Assembly (NCBI RefSeq): GCF_023373525.1
Contig: NZ_CP097218.1
Location: 992,001-1,056,000 of the forward strand
Direction of reading: 5' to 3'
Source of the DNA: Brachybacterium kimchii
Lineage (GTDB): Bacteria; Actinomycetota; Actinomycetes; Actinomycetales; Dermabacteraceae
Length of the DNA: 64,000 nucleotides
The position numbers and the translations under genes were made by a program. This document shows, in pieces, positions 42,401 to 49,978 of this stretch (the first letter of the stretch is position 1; the number at the start of each line of letters is the position of its first letter). A model generated the notes under the pieces. The model searched no databases, was not told where the DNA came from, and saw nothing but the letters and a program-made list of their open reading frames with translations.

Positions 42401-42624
42401 GACTCCTCCTGGATCTCGGTGCGGTGGATCGCGACGATGTGCCGGGGGTTGATGACGACGAGCTCCCCATCGACGCGCAGGTGGACAGCCCGGAGCTTGG
42501 CGAGCCGGCGCATGTCCTGCACTTGCTCATCTGCCTGGTCGGGCGTGAGGTGGTACGGGTCGGAGAGGTAGGCGAAGGGGAGGGCCGACGTGGACGTGCG
42601 GACCTTCAGGCGGTACGTGGCCAT
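42397..42624 (-). CDS. Small hypothetical protein
   Basis: A 75-aa protein from ATG 42624 (GTG 42627 also possible): MATYRLKVRTSTSALPFAYL, then a helix and LRAVHLRVDGELVVINPRHI. Alpha/beta pattern. Coupled on both sides by 4-bp overlaps. Confidence 0.55.
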   Translation of the reverse strand: MATYRLKVRTSTSALPFAYLSDPYHLTPDQADEQVQDMRRLAKLRAVHLRVDGELVVINPRHIVAIHRTEIQEES

Positions 42625-43049
42625 CACGCGGTCGCCTCCTCGGGCTCGAACTCCAGGCGATACACGGTGGACTCCACGTCCACGGCGACGTAGCGGCCGC
42701 CTTCGACGGGCACGACGACTGCATCGACCTGCGCCCCCGGCGCGTGCGAGTGGGGGACCATGCTGGTGCCACCGTCGAGCGGTCCGCCATGGAATGCGAC
42801 GAGAGTGCAGCCACGCCCACCGAGCGGCCCCGCCGTCGTCCGTGCGAGCGTCGCCGCTTCGCGAGTCATGAGGGCGCAGACGAGGGCGAGGAACGCCGCT
42901 GAACCGCAGCCGACGACAGCGGCAACGTCCTCGTGTCGGACGCCCTCGAGGATCGCCAGGGCCACATAGCCGGCGGTCATCGTGTACAGGATGCGCTCGG
43001 TGCCCGTGGTCGATACGAGCACGGCGCGGGCGCGGCGTAACAGCCTCAT
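42624..43049 (-). CDS. Membrane protein with soluble C-terminal domain
   Basis: A 141-aa protein. Two hydrophobic segments (ILYTMTAGYVALAILEG, VVGCGSAAFLALVCALM) follow a basic N-terminus; the soluble part begins GGRGCTLVAFHGGPLDGGTS and is beta-rich (YVAVDVESTVYRLEFEP). The GxHxGPLDG element is seen in other small actinophage proteins. Function unknown. Confidence 0.55.
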   Translation of the reverse strand: MRLLRRARAVLVSTTGTERILYTMTAGYVALAILEGVRHEDVAAVVGCGSAAFLALVCALMTREAATLARTTAGPLGGRGCTLVAFHGGPLDGGTSMVPHSHAPGAQVDAVVVPVEGGRYVAVDVESTVYRLEFEPEEATA

Positions 43050-43237
43050 CGGTGAGCCTCCTTCTGGTCGCGGAGGGCCTGGGCGGCGACCTCCGAGTCG
43101 TGGGCGGACAGCCAGCGGTCGAAGGCGTCCCGTGCGTCCGCGGAGGCGGCGCCGAACGGTTCGTACCAGGAGGTCGCGTACCGGGATCTCACATCGGCCG
43201 TCGTCGGGGTCTGCGAGGGCTCGTGGAGCACGCTCAT
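43046..43237 (-). CDS. Small hypothetical protein
   Basis: A 63-aa protein from ATG 43237 (GTG 43240 alternative), with ADVRSRYATSWYEPFGAASA and a helical C-terminus AFDRWLSAHDSEVAAQALRD. Not recognised. Coupled to both neighbours. Confidence 0.5.
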   Translation of the reverse strand: MSVLHEPSQTPTTADVRSRYATSWYEPFGAASADARDAFDRWLSAHDSEVAAQALRDQKEAHR

Positions 43238-43416
43238 CACGCCACCTCCCCGTCACTGCGGGCGGTGTCGATCGTCGCGAGACGCAGGAGGGCCGCGAAG
43301 GCGTCCGCGGTGCCGTTCAGGACGAGATGCTCGGTCTCCGTCTCGACCTCGATGCCCTCCCGGGAGTGCTCGAGGCGGGCATGGTCGAGGTCGATGTACA
43401 CGGTGCGGTGGTCCAT
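43237..43416 (-). CDS. Small hypothetical protein
   Basis: A 59-aa acidic protein, MDHRTVYIDLDHARLEHSRE, then GIEVETETEHLVLNGTADAF. The strand-helix pattern suggests a compact fold. ATG 43416 (GTG 43419 also possible). Confidence 0.5.
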   Translation of the reverse strand: MDHRTVYIDLDHARLEHSREGIEVETETEHLVLNGTADAFAALLRLATIDTARSDGEVA

Positions 43417-43490
43417 CACGAGGCCTTCCGGGGCAGTGGGCGGTGGGTGAGAACGACGGCGGTCTGCTCGCCGGGGCGGGCGGTCACGGT

Positions 43491-43571
43491 CTAATCCGGA
43501 CAGCACGGGCAGGGCTCTTCGGCGAGGACGTGCCCGGTGCGACGTCCGGCGAGCAGGTGGGTGATCTTCAT
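43491..43571 (-). CDS. 26-aa microprotein with CPCC tail
   Basis: MKITHLLAGRRTGHVLAEEP followed by CPCCPD. Its ATG at 43571 overlaps the stop of the WhiB-like gene by ATGA, and three Cys in four residues at the C-terminus suggest metal or thiol chemistry. Function unknown. Confidence 0.5.
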   Translation of the reverse strand: MKITHLLAGRRTGHVLAEEPCPCCPD

Positions 43572-43816
43572 GCGGCGGCGTCCTTCCGTTCGCGGCGGAT
43601 CCGCCGGCGCTGCTGGTCGGTGGTGCCGCCCCAGATCCCGTGCTCGACCTCGGTCACGGCCCACTCGAGGCAGGCCTCCCGGACCGGGCACTTCGCGCAG
43701 ACCTGCTTCGCGGCCTTCGCAGTGCCGGAATCGAACTGGCCGGGGAAGAACAGCTCGGTGTCCGTCTGGGTACACAGGGCGTCGTCCATCCACGCCGGCT
43801 TCACGGGCAGCTGCAT
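43568..43816 (-). CDS. WhiB-family iron-sulfur protein
   Basis: An 82-aa protein with the four cluster-ligand Cys of WhiB proteins: C15 in DDALC, C40 and C43 in VCAKC, C49 in REACLEW, then the GIWGGTTDQQRRRIRRE motif with the beta-turn and basic DNA-contact tail. WhiB proteins are actinobacterial 4Fe-4S transcription factors that bind the principal sigma factor. Phage copies can reprogramme host promoters (mycophage TM4 WhiBTM4 is the known example). ATG 43816 or GTG 43819. Confidence 0.92.
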   Translation of the reverse strand: MQLPVKPAWMDDALCTQTDTELFFPGQFDSGTAKAAKQVCAKCPVREACLEWAVTEVEHGIWGGTTDQQRRRIRRERKDAAA

Positions 43817-44403
43817 CACGCCGCCACCCCCTCGGACCGGGCGACCTCTCCCCGGACCAGCCGCGCGAACGCCGGCACATGGTCGCCGTACACCTCGGCC
43901 GCGGCGAGCGCCGCCGCCTCGTCCTGCGAGGCAGGGCGGGACGAGCGGGCGGGGACTCGGCCGGCGATGTAGCGGCCAGTCGGGCGGGTGATCATCCGCC
44001 AGGTCCAGTCGCCGGAGAACTCGACGGCATCAGACTCGGGGAGCTCGAGGACGACGGAGCGGGCGTAGCGGCGGGCGCGGGCCTCTTTCATACGGGGTGG
44101 CAGCGGGACGAGCACCAGGAACGTGTCGGGGTAGGTCTTGGCGGCGCGGTCGCGTGCGGCCTTCGCGCGGAGCGCTGAGCGCTCGGCGGGAGAGAGGCCG
44201 CCATGGCGGTAGCCCTCGGTCTGGTGGGCGTGGGCGGTACGGCAGGGCGCGCAGCGGCAGCCCGCGGAGTAGCAGGTCGGGGTGCCGTGGTCGGTGCGGG
44301 TGGCGGCGCGTTCGGGGCGGCGCATGTGCCTGCGGTGGGCGTTCCTGCAGGCGTCGCACCTGCAGCCGTCGGCGTACGTGGTCTCGGAGCCGTGGTCGGT
44401 CAT
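43816..44403 (-). CDS. Protein with two GCRC Cys-knuckle modules
   Basis: A 195-aa protein. The N-terminus carries two repeats: HGSETTYADGCRCDACRNAH and HGTPTCYSAGCRCAPCRTAH, each with CxCxxC. The rest is basic and helical (RSALRAKAARDRAAK), followed by an alpha/beta region (FLVLVPLPPRMKEARARRYA). Likely a zinc-binding, nucleic acid-binding protein; function unknown. ATGA overlap with the upstream gene, which has two more copies of the module. Confidence 0.65.
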   Translation of the reverse strand: MTDHGSETTYADGCRCDACRNAHRRHMRRPERAATRTDHGTPTCYSAGCRCAPCRTAHAHQTEGYRHGGLSPAERSALRAKAARDRAAKTYPDTFLVLVPLPPRMKEARARRYARSVVLELPESDAVEFSGDWTWRMITRPTGRYIAGRVPARSSRPASQDEAAALAAAEVYGDHVPAFARLVRGEVARSEGVAA

Positions 44404-44792
44404 GCGTTCACCCCCGCGAGCCGGGAGGCGACGCTGTCGCGGCCGTTGATCGAGGCGTACCGCTCGGCGGCGTCGACCTTCCATCCGACGCGGGCGCATG
44501 CCTCGGGCGGGTAGACGGATCCTTCGAGGAGGTGCTCGAGCTCGTCGAGGCGGTACTCGATCTCCTCCTGCGAGATTCGCGGGGTCGCGCCGTGGGCGGC
44601 TCGCCAGGCACGGTGGGCTTCGGCGTTCGCGCTCCTGCAGGCGTCGCAGCGGCAGCCCCTGGTGTAGGCGGCGCGGGTGCCGTGCTCGCGGTGGCCGGCG
44701 CGGTACGCGCGGTCGTAGGCGGCGTTCGCTGCTCGGCAGTCGTCGCAGCGGCAGCCCGCACGGTAGTGGGACCTCGTGCCGTGGTCGCTCAT
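44400..44792 (-). CDS. Protein with two GCRC Cys-knuckle modules
   Basis: A 130-aa protein. Modules HGTRSHYRAGCRCDDCRAAN and HGTRAAYTRGCRCDACRSAN are followed by a helix (EIEYRLDELEHLLEGSVYPP) and a C-terminus RVGWKVDAAERYASINGRDS that looks like a small helix-turn-helix. Together this could be a DNA-binding regulator. Coupled to the exonuclease-like gene by a 4-bp overlap. Confidence 0.65.
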   Translation of the reverse strand: MSDHGTRSHYRAGCRCDDCRAANAAYDRAYRAGHREHGTRAAYTRGCRCDACRSANAEAHRAWRAAHGATPRISQEEIEYRLDELEHLLEGSVYPPEACARVGWKVDAAERYASINGRDSVASRLAGVNA

Positions 44793-45382
44793 GGCCCGAC
44801 CTCCACGTCCTCGATGAGTGCGTCCCACCAGCGGGCGGCCCACTGGGCGTCGCCCATTGCGGTGTGCCGGTCGTCGTCCGCGGGGCGGTCGGCGCCGAGC
44901 GCCTCGGAGAGGTCGTAGGCGCGGTCGGTGGGCCCGACGGCACGCTCGTAGTCCCCGGCGAGGTGGAAGACCGTCGCGGTGTGCAGGTCGAACGTGTGGT
45001 GGTACCAGGCGGGCTCGAGGCCGTGACGGCGCAGAACGGCCGCGAGGACCTCGGCGTCGTACGCCGGGTTCGAGCCGACGAGCACCGCAGGCTGCCCGAG
45101 GTACGGGGCGGTCCACGAGGCGATGATCTGGGCCGCGTGGTCCTCGGTGACCCAGCCTGCGCCCGGCCGGCCCGGGTAGTAGCGCTGCTCGAAGCCGCCG
45201 ACCTCCAGGGAGACCGGGTCGGCGTCCTCGAGGCCGATGCCGGCGATCATGAAGTGCGCGCGCTGCTCCCGCTTGAGCGGGTCCCGGCGGATCAGCGCGA
45301 CCTCCCACGCCCTCGCCTTGCACGTGTCCAGGTGCGTCGTCTCCGTGTCCACGAACACGACCGCGGTGTCGAGCTTCAGCAT
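44789..45382 (-). CDS. DnaQ-like 3'-5' exonuclease (DEDDh)
   Basis: A 197-aa protein with the exonuclease motifs in order: VVFVDTETTHLD (Asp12, Glu14), VGSNPAYDAEVL (second Asp) and DRHTAMGDAQW (His and final Asp). It could proofread or trim ends during phage replication. It starts 1 bp inside the stop of the clamp-like gene, suggesting the two proteins act together. Confidence 0.82.
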   Translation of the reverse strand: MLKLDTAVVFVDTETTHLDTCKARAWEVALIRRDPLKREQRAHFMIAGIGLEDADPVSLEVGGFEQRYYPGRPGAGWVTEDHAAQIIASWTAPYLGQPAVLVGSNPAYDAEVLAAVLRRHGLEPAWYHHTFDLHTATVFHLAGDYERAVGPTDRAYDLSEALGADRPADDDRHTAMGDAQWAARWWDALIEDVEVGP

Positions 45383-46128
45383 CACAAGGCCCCCTGCTCG
45401 ACGATCTCGTCCAGCCGCCGACGAACATCGGCGAGCGCGCGCTCGTCGATGAACGGGGCGTGCGGGCCGTCGGCCGGGCGGTCGTTGAGCTCGGCGTAGG
45501 TGGCGGCGACGAACGTCTCGGCGATGGGCGCGATGAGCATGTGGCCGACGGGCCGGATGTGCAGGTTCCAGCCGAGGGTGCCCGCGGCGCGGGCGAGGCG
45601 GCCGAGCTCGGTGGGGGAGAAGTGCACGCCGTCGGTGAGGTCGGTCGGTGCGGCGTCGGCGAGGGCGCCGCGGGCCGATGCGGCCGCCCGCATGGTGTGC
45701 GCGTCCTCAGGTTCCTCGTGGGGCTCGAGGCTGTCGGGGTCGGGCAGCGCCATCACGTACTCGTCGCCGGTGAAGAGGCCGGAGACGTCGGTGACGGTCA
45801 GGGTCCGGGCCGTGAGCTTGACCTCGAGGACGTACTCGTCGGGGAGGGTGCCCTTCGGGAGCTTGCGGTGGAAGATCGCGAGGAGGGCCTTGACCTGGGT
45901 GGTGGGAATGGAGAACAGGCCCGCGCCCTCGGGGTCGAGGGTGGAGAGGTCGGCGACGGCGCAGGAGAGGCCGTTGTGGGCGATCATCGTGAGTCCGTCT
46001 GTGCGGGCGATGCAGCGGACGGCGGCGTACTGGGGGATCTTGCGGGCGTCTGCCTGGAATAAGGCGACGGCCTGCAGGTGGTTGCAGAACTCGGTGCCGT
46101 AGACGCGGAAGCGGGTCATGGTGCTCAT
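45382..46128 (-). CDS. DNA polymerase sliding clamp-like protein
   Basis: A 248-aa protein resembling the phage-encoded, divergent beta-clamp group: KIPQYAAVRCIARTDGLTMI, then CAVADLSTLDPEGAGLFSIP and TTQVKALLAIFHRKLP, and beta-strand-rich later parts. Sequence identity to bacterial DnaN is low by eye and length is shorter (DnaN is about 370), so this is a moderate call. It lies between a ParB-like protein and an exonuclease. Confidence 0.5.
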   Translation of the reverse strand: MSTMTRFRVYGTEFCNHLQAVALFQADARKIPQYAAVRCIARTDGLTMIAHNGLSCAVADLSTLDPEGAGLFSIPTTQVKALLAIFHRKLPKGTLPDEYVLEVKLTARTLTVTDVSGLFTGDEYVMALPDPDSLEPHEEPEDAHTMRAAASARGALADAAPTDLTDGVHFSPTELGRLARAAGTLGWNLHIRPVGHMLIAPIAETFVAATYAELNDRPADGPHAPFIDERALADVRRRLDEIVEQGAL

Positions 46129-47513
46129 GCCGCCTCACCCGCCTCGGCCTCGACGGGGTCGCCGTCCCAGGTGGTGCCGGTGGCGAGCTCGCAGGCGCGG
46201 GCCTCGACAGGGGAGGGGTCGTACGCGGTGAGGGTCAGCAGCTTGCGGATGGACGACGCCGGCCCCCAGTAGGAGGAGCCGTTGCGGCCGCGGGCCATGC
46301 CGTCGTGGTCGCGGACGAGGTTCCAGTGGTTCACGTCGAGGTAGGTGAGGGCCGGGGTGGGGAGCTTGTCGAGGGCCTTGCGTACGGCGTTCTTGCCTTC
46401 GGCGCCGGTGATGCCCTCCAGGAGGCCGATCATCTGGGTGTTGTCGCCATAGCTGGTCCACGCCGACGAGACGACGGCATCGACCGTGCGCTCGTGGACC
46501 CAGTCGGTCAGGTCGAGGGCCGGCAGGTGGGAGCGGAGCCAGGTGAGGCGGTGGATCGCGGCGGCCTCGAAGCCCTCTGGGGTCAGCTCGTCCCACGGAT
46601 CCGGCGCCGGCTCCTCCGCGGTCTCCGCTGCGGCGGTCGCCGGGTGCTGGGTCTCGGCCTGGTCGCACCCGTACTGCAGCTGGTTGCCGTACGTGAGGCG
46701 GGCGGCGTGGCCCGGGCAGGAACGGTGCTCGGCGATGACCAGGTCGGTCCACTCGTCGGCGCCGATCTCGTCGGCCGCCGCCTCCTCGAGCTTCTTGGTC
46801 TCCCAGCGGCCCTCGGAGATCAGCTCGTCCAGTCCGACCATGTCGGTGTCGAAGTCGACGAGGCGGGCGCCCGTTGCCTTCACGGACCGCTCCGCCTCTT
46901 CGCGAATCCGGACCTGCTCGCGGCGCTGCTTCGCGCGAGAGACCGCCCAGTCGAAGTTGTACGTGCCCGCGGCCTCCTCGAGGCTCGCCGCGGACTCCTC
47001 GTCGTCGGCATACTCCGCGATGATCAGCGCCTGGTCCACGCTGATCTGGCCACGGTGGACCTTCTCCCCGGTCTGCTCCGCGAGCCGACCGAGCCGCCGG
47101 CGCTCCTTCACCCGTGCCCGGCCGAGCGCGGTCTGCTTCGCGACCTCGGCCTCGGTCATGCCCAGGTCGAGCATGTCCTGCACCAGGCGAGCCTCCTCGA
47201 CGGCGGAGAGCTGGTCCCGCATGAGGTTCTCCGTGGCCATGAACGCCAGCTGCGTCTTCGCGTCGGTGAGGTCCGCCCGGATCTGCACCGGAACCTCGGT
47301 GAGGCCGAGCTCGTGCGCCGCGGTGAGGCGGCGGTGGCCGCCGAGCACCACGTACTCGTCGCCGTTGCCCGCGGCCGGCGCGGCAACGAGGGGAACCTCG
47401 ATGCCGTGCTCGCGTACCGAAGCGACCAGGTCCTCGACCTGGGCGGCGTCGATCCGGGGGTTGTACTCGTGAGGGTGCAGCTTCTCGATCTGCACCAGGG
47501 TGATCTGCTCCAT
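46125..47513 (-). CDS. ParB/RepB/Spo0J-type protein
   Basis: A 462-aa protein. The N-terminal ParB/Srx-like domain has LHPHEYNPRIDAAQVEDLVA, VREHGIEVPLVAAPA and YVVLGGHRRLTAAHELG; the central HTH region has LVQDMLDLGMTEAEVAKQTA. The C-terminal half is phage-specific and ends in a Glu/Ala-rich tail. No ParA gene is present, so plasmid-like partition is unlikely; a replication or recombination role is more plausible. GAAGACG precedes the ATG. Confidence 0.82.
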   Translation of the reverse strand: MEQITLVQIEKLHPHEYNPRIDAAQVEDLVASVREHGIEVPLVAAPAAGNGDEYVVLGGHRRLTAAHELGLTEVPVQIRADLTDAKTQLAFMATENLMRDQLSAVEEARLVQDMLDLGMTEAEVAKQTALGRARVKERRRLGRLAEQTGEKVHRGQISVDQALIIAEYADDEESAASLEEAAGTYNFDWAVSRAKQRREQVRIREEAERSVKATGARLVDFDTDMVGLDELISEGRWETKKLEEAAADEIGADEWTDLVIAEHRSCPGHAARLTYGNQLQYGCDQAETQHPATAAAETAEEPAPDPWDELTPEGFEAAAIHRLTWLRSHLPALDLTDWVHERTVDAVVSSAWTSYGDNTQMIGLLEGITGAEGKNAVRKALDKLPTPALTYLDVNHWNLVRDHDGMARGRNGSSYWGPASSIRKLLTLTAYDPSPVEARACELATGTTWDGDPVEAEAGEAA

Positions 47514-47532
47514 CGTCTTCCTCGTCTCCTTC

Positions 47533-47967
47533 TCAGTCCCGGTCTGCTGCCAGCGCCCGCGCGTGCAGCTCCGCCGAGATCCCGTCCTGTACCTCGCGCA
47601 GGCGCCTGCCCAGCGCGAGGAGGTCTCCATCCGTCATCGCCGGCACCGCGGCCAGCGACTCGCTCACCAGTCCGGCTGTGGCCTCAGCGCGCCAGCGGCC
47701 ACACGCCGCGTTGTGGTGCGCGCCCCGCCAGGAGCGGGACTGGACGCCCCGCTCGCCCGGGCCCAGGTGCCGGCACAGCAGCCCACCGTGGGCGTCCTGC
47801 CACACCTCGTACGTCCCGAACGTGCCGTCGATCGGGTACTGCTCAGGGGCGAGCGGAGTCCAGACCTTCCCGTGCAGACCCCACGCCCACCACACGTACG
47901 CACCGCACGTCTCGCACTCTGGTGCGGGACGCGCAGGCCGTGTCGCGACCCCTCGACGGCCAGCCAT
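47533..47967 (-). CDS. Hypothetical protein with Cys pair
   Basis: A 144-aa protein from ATG 47967. PECETCGAYVWWAWGLHGKV gives a CxxC knuckle; a second Cys/His group follows (CRHLGPGERGVQSRSWRGAH, NAACGRW), so a zinc site is likely. The C-terminus is helical. Not recognised. Confidence 0.5.
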   Translation of the reverse strand: MAGRRGVATRPARPAPECETCGAYVWWAWGLHGKVWTPLAPEQYPIDGTFGTYEVWQDAHGGLLCRHLGPGERGVQSRSWRGAHHNAACGRWRAEATAGLVSESLAAVPAMTDGDLLALGRRLREVQDGISAELHARALAADRD

Positions 47968-48110
47968 CACTCCACGTCCCCCTCACGCCGCGCCGCGGTG
48001 CGCGCCGACGGGCCGGCGAGCGCGTCCCACGTCAGGAACGCGGCCGCGGCGATCAGGCCCGCGAGGAGCAGCACCCGGGCGAGGGCGCCCAGCAGCATCA
48101 GGACGATCAC
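47967..48110 (-). CDS. 47-aa single-span membrane protein
   Basis: GTG 48110 gives VIVLMLLGALARVLLLAGLI followed by AAAAFLTWDALAG, one membrane span, then a short basic-acidic tail. Overlaps the excisionase-like stop by GTGA and the next start by 1 bp. Confidence 0.55.
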   Translation of the reverse strand: MIVLMLLGALARVLLLAGLIAAAAFLTWDALAGPSARTAARREGDVE

Positions 48111-48352
48111 GCCGACCGCCTCCGCTCGACCCGAGGGCGCGAGGAGCCCGTCTTCATCCACGCCTCCACGTCCTCGAGGCGGTAGCGGATCCGGTTGCCC
48201 GGCTTCGAGAACGCTGGTCCGCGGCCCTCGTAGCGCATCGACCGCAGGGCTGCACGGGTGAAGCCCGTCCAGTCGGCCACGTCCTTCTCGTCCATCCACG
48301 GCGAGCGCGGCGCCGCCGCCGATGTGTCCAGGGAGTGCAGCTTCGCGGTCAT
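48107..48352 (-). CDS. Excisionase-like winged HTH protein
   Basis: An 81-aa protein with a MerR/Xis-type HTH: WMDEKDVADWTGFTRAALRS, then EGRGPAFSKPGNRIRYRLED and VEAWMKTGS. This is the HTH_17 pattern (helix-turn-helix, then wing RYR, then W). It could direct excision with the integrase or regulate early genes. AAGGAGAAGGCGCG precedes the ATG. Confidence 0.75.
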   Translation of the reverse strand: MTAKLHSLDTSAAAPRSPWMDEKDVADWTGFTRAALRSMRYEGRGPAFSKPGNRIRYRLEDVEAWMKTGSSRPRVERRRSA

Positions 48353-48471
48353 CGCGCCTTCTCCTTCTTGTGCGTGGGCCGGTGGTAGTCGGAGAGCCGG
48401 GCCTTGAGGGCGCGTAGCTCTGCGCGAGCGGTCTTGTGCGGGGTGCCGCGGTGGCGGCGGGGCTTGGTCAT
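48349..48471 (-). CDS. 40-aa basic microprotein
   Basis: MTKPRRHRGTPHKTARAELR then ALKARLSDYHRPTHKKEKAR. Highly basic, no Cys, likely nucleic acid-binding. It overlaps both neighbours by ATGA-type junctions, which supports translation. Function unknown. Confidence 0.5.
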   Translation of the reverse strand: MTKPRRHRGTPHKTARAELRALKARLSDYHRPTHKKEKAR

Positions 48472-48698
48472 CGGTTCCGCTCCTTCGCGTCGGCGAGCGC
48501 GGCGGCCAGACCGATGGCGAGCGACTCCGCCGAGGGGATGTCGAGCTCGAGGAAGTGGTGGCCCGTCAGGTCGCCGTGCTCGAGGTCGAGGACGATGCCG
48601 ACCGTCTTCCCGTCGACCGATGGGTTCACGACCGCGCCTCCGTCGGGGAGCCAGGCGAACAGCTCGGGGAGGTACTGGGTGGGGGTCTGGGGGCTCAT
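48468..48698 (-). CDS. Small hypothetical protein
   Basis: A 76-aa protein, MSPQTPTQYLPELFAWLPDG, then VVNPSVDGKTVGIVLDLEHG and a helix. Alpha/beta pattern, not recognised. Overlaps neighbours by 4 bp. Confidence 0.55.
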   Translation of the reverse strand: MSPQTPTQYLPELFAWLPDGGAVVNPSVDGKTVGIVLDLEHGDLTGHHFLELDIPSAESLAIGLAAALADAKERNR

Positions 48699-49018
48699 CG
48701 TGCGATCTCCTCTGCGAGGGCGTGGGCCGCGGCCGTGTTGCCTGCGAGGACGAGTTCGGCGAGGGCGGCGCCGAGGCGCGCGGTGGTCTCTCGGGCCTGT
48801 TCCTCGGGGGAGGGAAGCGTGTGGCCGAATGTGACCGGGTTCGAGCGCTCGATCATGAAGGGATGGCCGGATCCATGGCCGGCGGCGACGGCCGAGGAGC
48901 GGGAGAAGTAGCCGACCTGCCGGCCGCCGAGGTTCTGCCCGACGAAGGTGCCGAAATCGCCCTCTAACTGGGGGCCGTCGTCCTCGGTCGCGACGGGCCG
49001 ATAGATGTAGTGCTTCAT
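48695..49018 (-). CDS. Hypothetical early protein
   Basis: A 107-aa protein from ATG 49018, MKHYIYRPVATEDDGPQLEG, then FVGQNLGGRQVGYFSRSSAV and a C-terminal helix. Not recognised. Overlaps the antirepressor gene by ATGA. Confidence 0.5.
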   Translation of the reverse strand: MKHYIYRPVATEDDGPQLEGDFGTFVGQNLGGRQVGYFSRSSAVAAGHGSGHPFMIERSNPVTFGHTLPSPEEQARETTARLGAALAELVLAGNTAAAHALAEEIAR

Positions 49019-49857
49019 GCTGCGTTCGTCTCCTTGAAGTCGAGATGGCCGTGCTCGCGGGCGAACGCGACGATGCGTTCCCACGCGTAGGCCTGGCCCC
49101 TGGGGGTGAGTCGTCCGGTCGCGAAGTTGAACCCCTTTTCGGTGGTGCCCTTCTCCGTGACCGCGTAACCGTTCTTCTCGGCGTGCGAGGTGGCGTGGCC
49201 GTGGTCGCGTCGGTCGCCGACGACGAAGAGGTGGAGCTTGCGGCCGAGGAACTCGTAGACGGCGAGCTGCGTCACCGTGATGCCGTGCTGCTCGCGGAGG
49301 GCCTTGCAGATCTCCCGGGCGAACTCCTGCCGGTTCTGGTCGCCAGCGTGGGCCTCGTACGTCCGAGCACGGGTGACGAGGGGACGCTGGGCTTCGAGCT
49401 CGCGGTGCTGGGCGTCCACGCGGGCCGTGAGCCCCGACAGGACCTCGAGGGTCTTCTCCTCGAAGGTCAGTTCGCGAGTGCTCGGCGCCGTCGGCGCGAG
49501 CTCGGCCTCACGGGTGCGGATCGCGAAGTACGACTGCGCAGAGGCGACGCCCGGCTTCCGGGGATCGCCGTTCATCGCGACGAGGTAGGCGGCGTAGCGG
49601 GACAGGTGGAAGTCCTCGCGCATCTGCCGGGTCAGGCCCGAAGGTTCCCGGAGGCGGGAAGCTTCGATCTCGGGGTCGAGTTCCTGGTTGATGATGACCG
49701 CCCGGGCCCGCTCGACGGCATCCGCGAAGCGCTCCCACTTGTCGTAGTCGAGGAGCGGCATCAGCTCACGGGCCGACCAGTACTCCGTGCCGTCGGGGCC
49801 CGCGCGCCTGATCGCGTCGAACGGGCTCCCCTCCGTGTGCAAGGTAAGCTGGGTCAT
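49015..49857 (-). CDS. Phage antirepressor (DinD-like N-terminus, KilAC-like C-terminus)
   Basis: A 280-aa protein. Residues about 10-130 match DNA-damage-inducible protein D/BRO-type domains (SPFDAIRRAGPDGTEYWSAR, ELMPLLDYDKWERFADAVER). About 140-175 is a helix, and the C-terminus (ITVTQLAVYEFLGRKLHLFV and RLTPRGQAYAWERIV) matches the KilAC antirepressor domain. It would counter the repressor on induction and is the first gene of the long early operon. Confidence 0.75.
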   Translation of the reverse strand: MTQLTLHTEGSPFDAIRRAGPDGTEYWSARELMPLLDYDKWERFADAVERARAVIINQELDPEIEASRLREPSGLTRQMREDFHLSRYAAYLVAMNGDPRKPGVASAQSYFAIRTREAELAPTAPSTRELTFEEKTLEVLSGLTARVDAQHRELEAQRPLVTRARTYEAHAGDQNRQEFAREICKALREQHGITVTQLAVYEFLGRKLHLFVVGDRRDHGHATSHAEKNGYAVTEKGTTEKGFNFATGRLTPRGQAYAWERIVAFAREHGHLDFKETNAA

Positions 49858-49883
49858 GAGAGTCGTTCCCTTCCGGGGATCGC

Positions 49884-49911
49884 GCGCCCCCGCCCTGCAT
49901 GGCGGGGGCGC
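49884..49911. terminator. Hairpin upstream of the antirepressor gene
   Basis: GCGCCCCCGCC pairs perfectly with GGCGGGGGCGC around CTGCAT. On the minus strand it could attenuate transcription entering the antirepressor gene. Confidence 0.6.
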
Positions 49912-49978
49912 TTCTTCGTGAGCTGGCCCGGTATTCGCGGTGCTCGAGCTCGTTGCGGACATGGGTGAGGCGGAACAG

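Noticed and set aside
43420..43487. A 23-codon leftward frame (GTG 43487) between two small early genes
   Set aside because: It overlaps plausibly with the next gene but lacks a ribosome binding site and distinctive composition.
46125..47513. ParB-like gene as evidence of a plasmid-prophage
   Set aside because: No ParA or plasmid replication gene is present and the element is integrated with an integrase and att sites.
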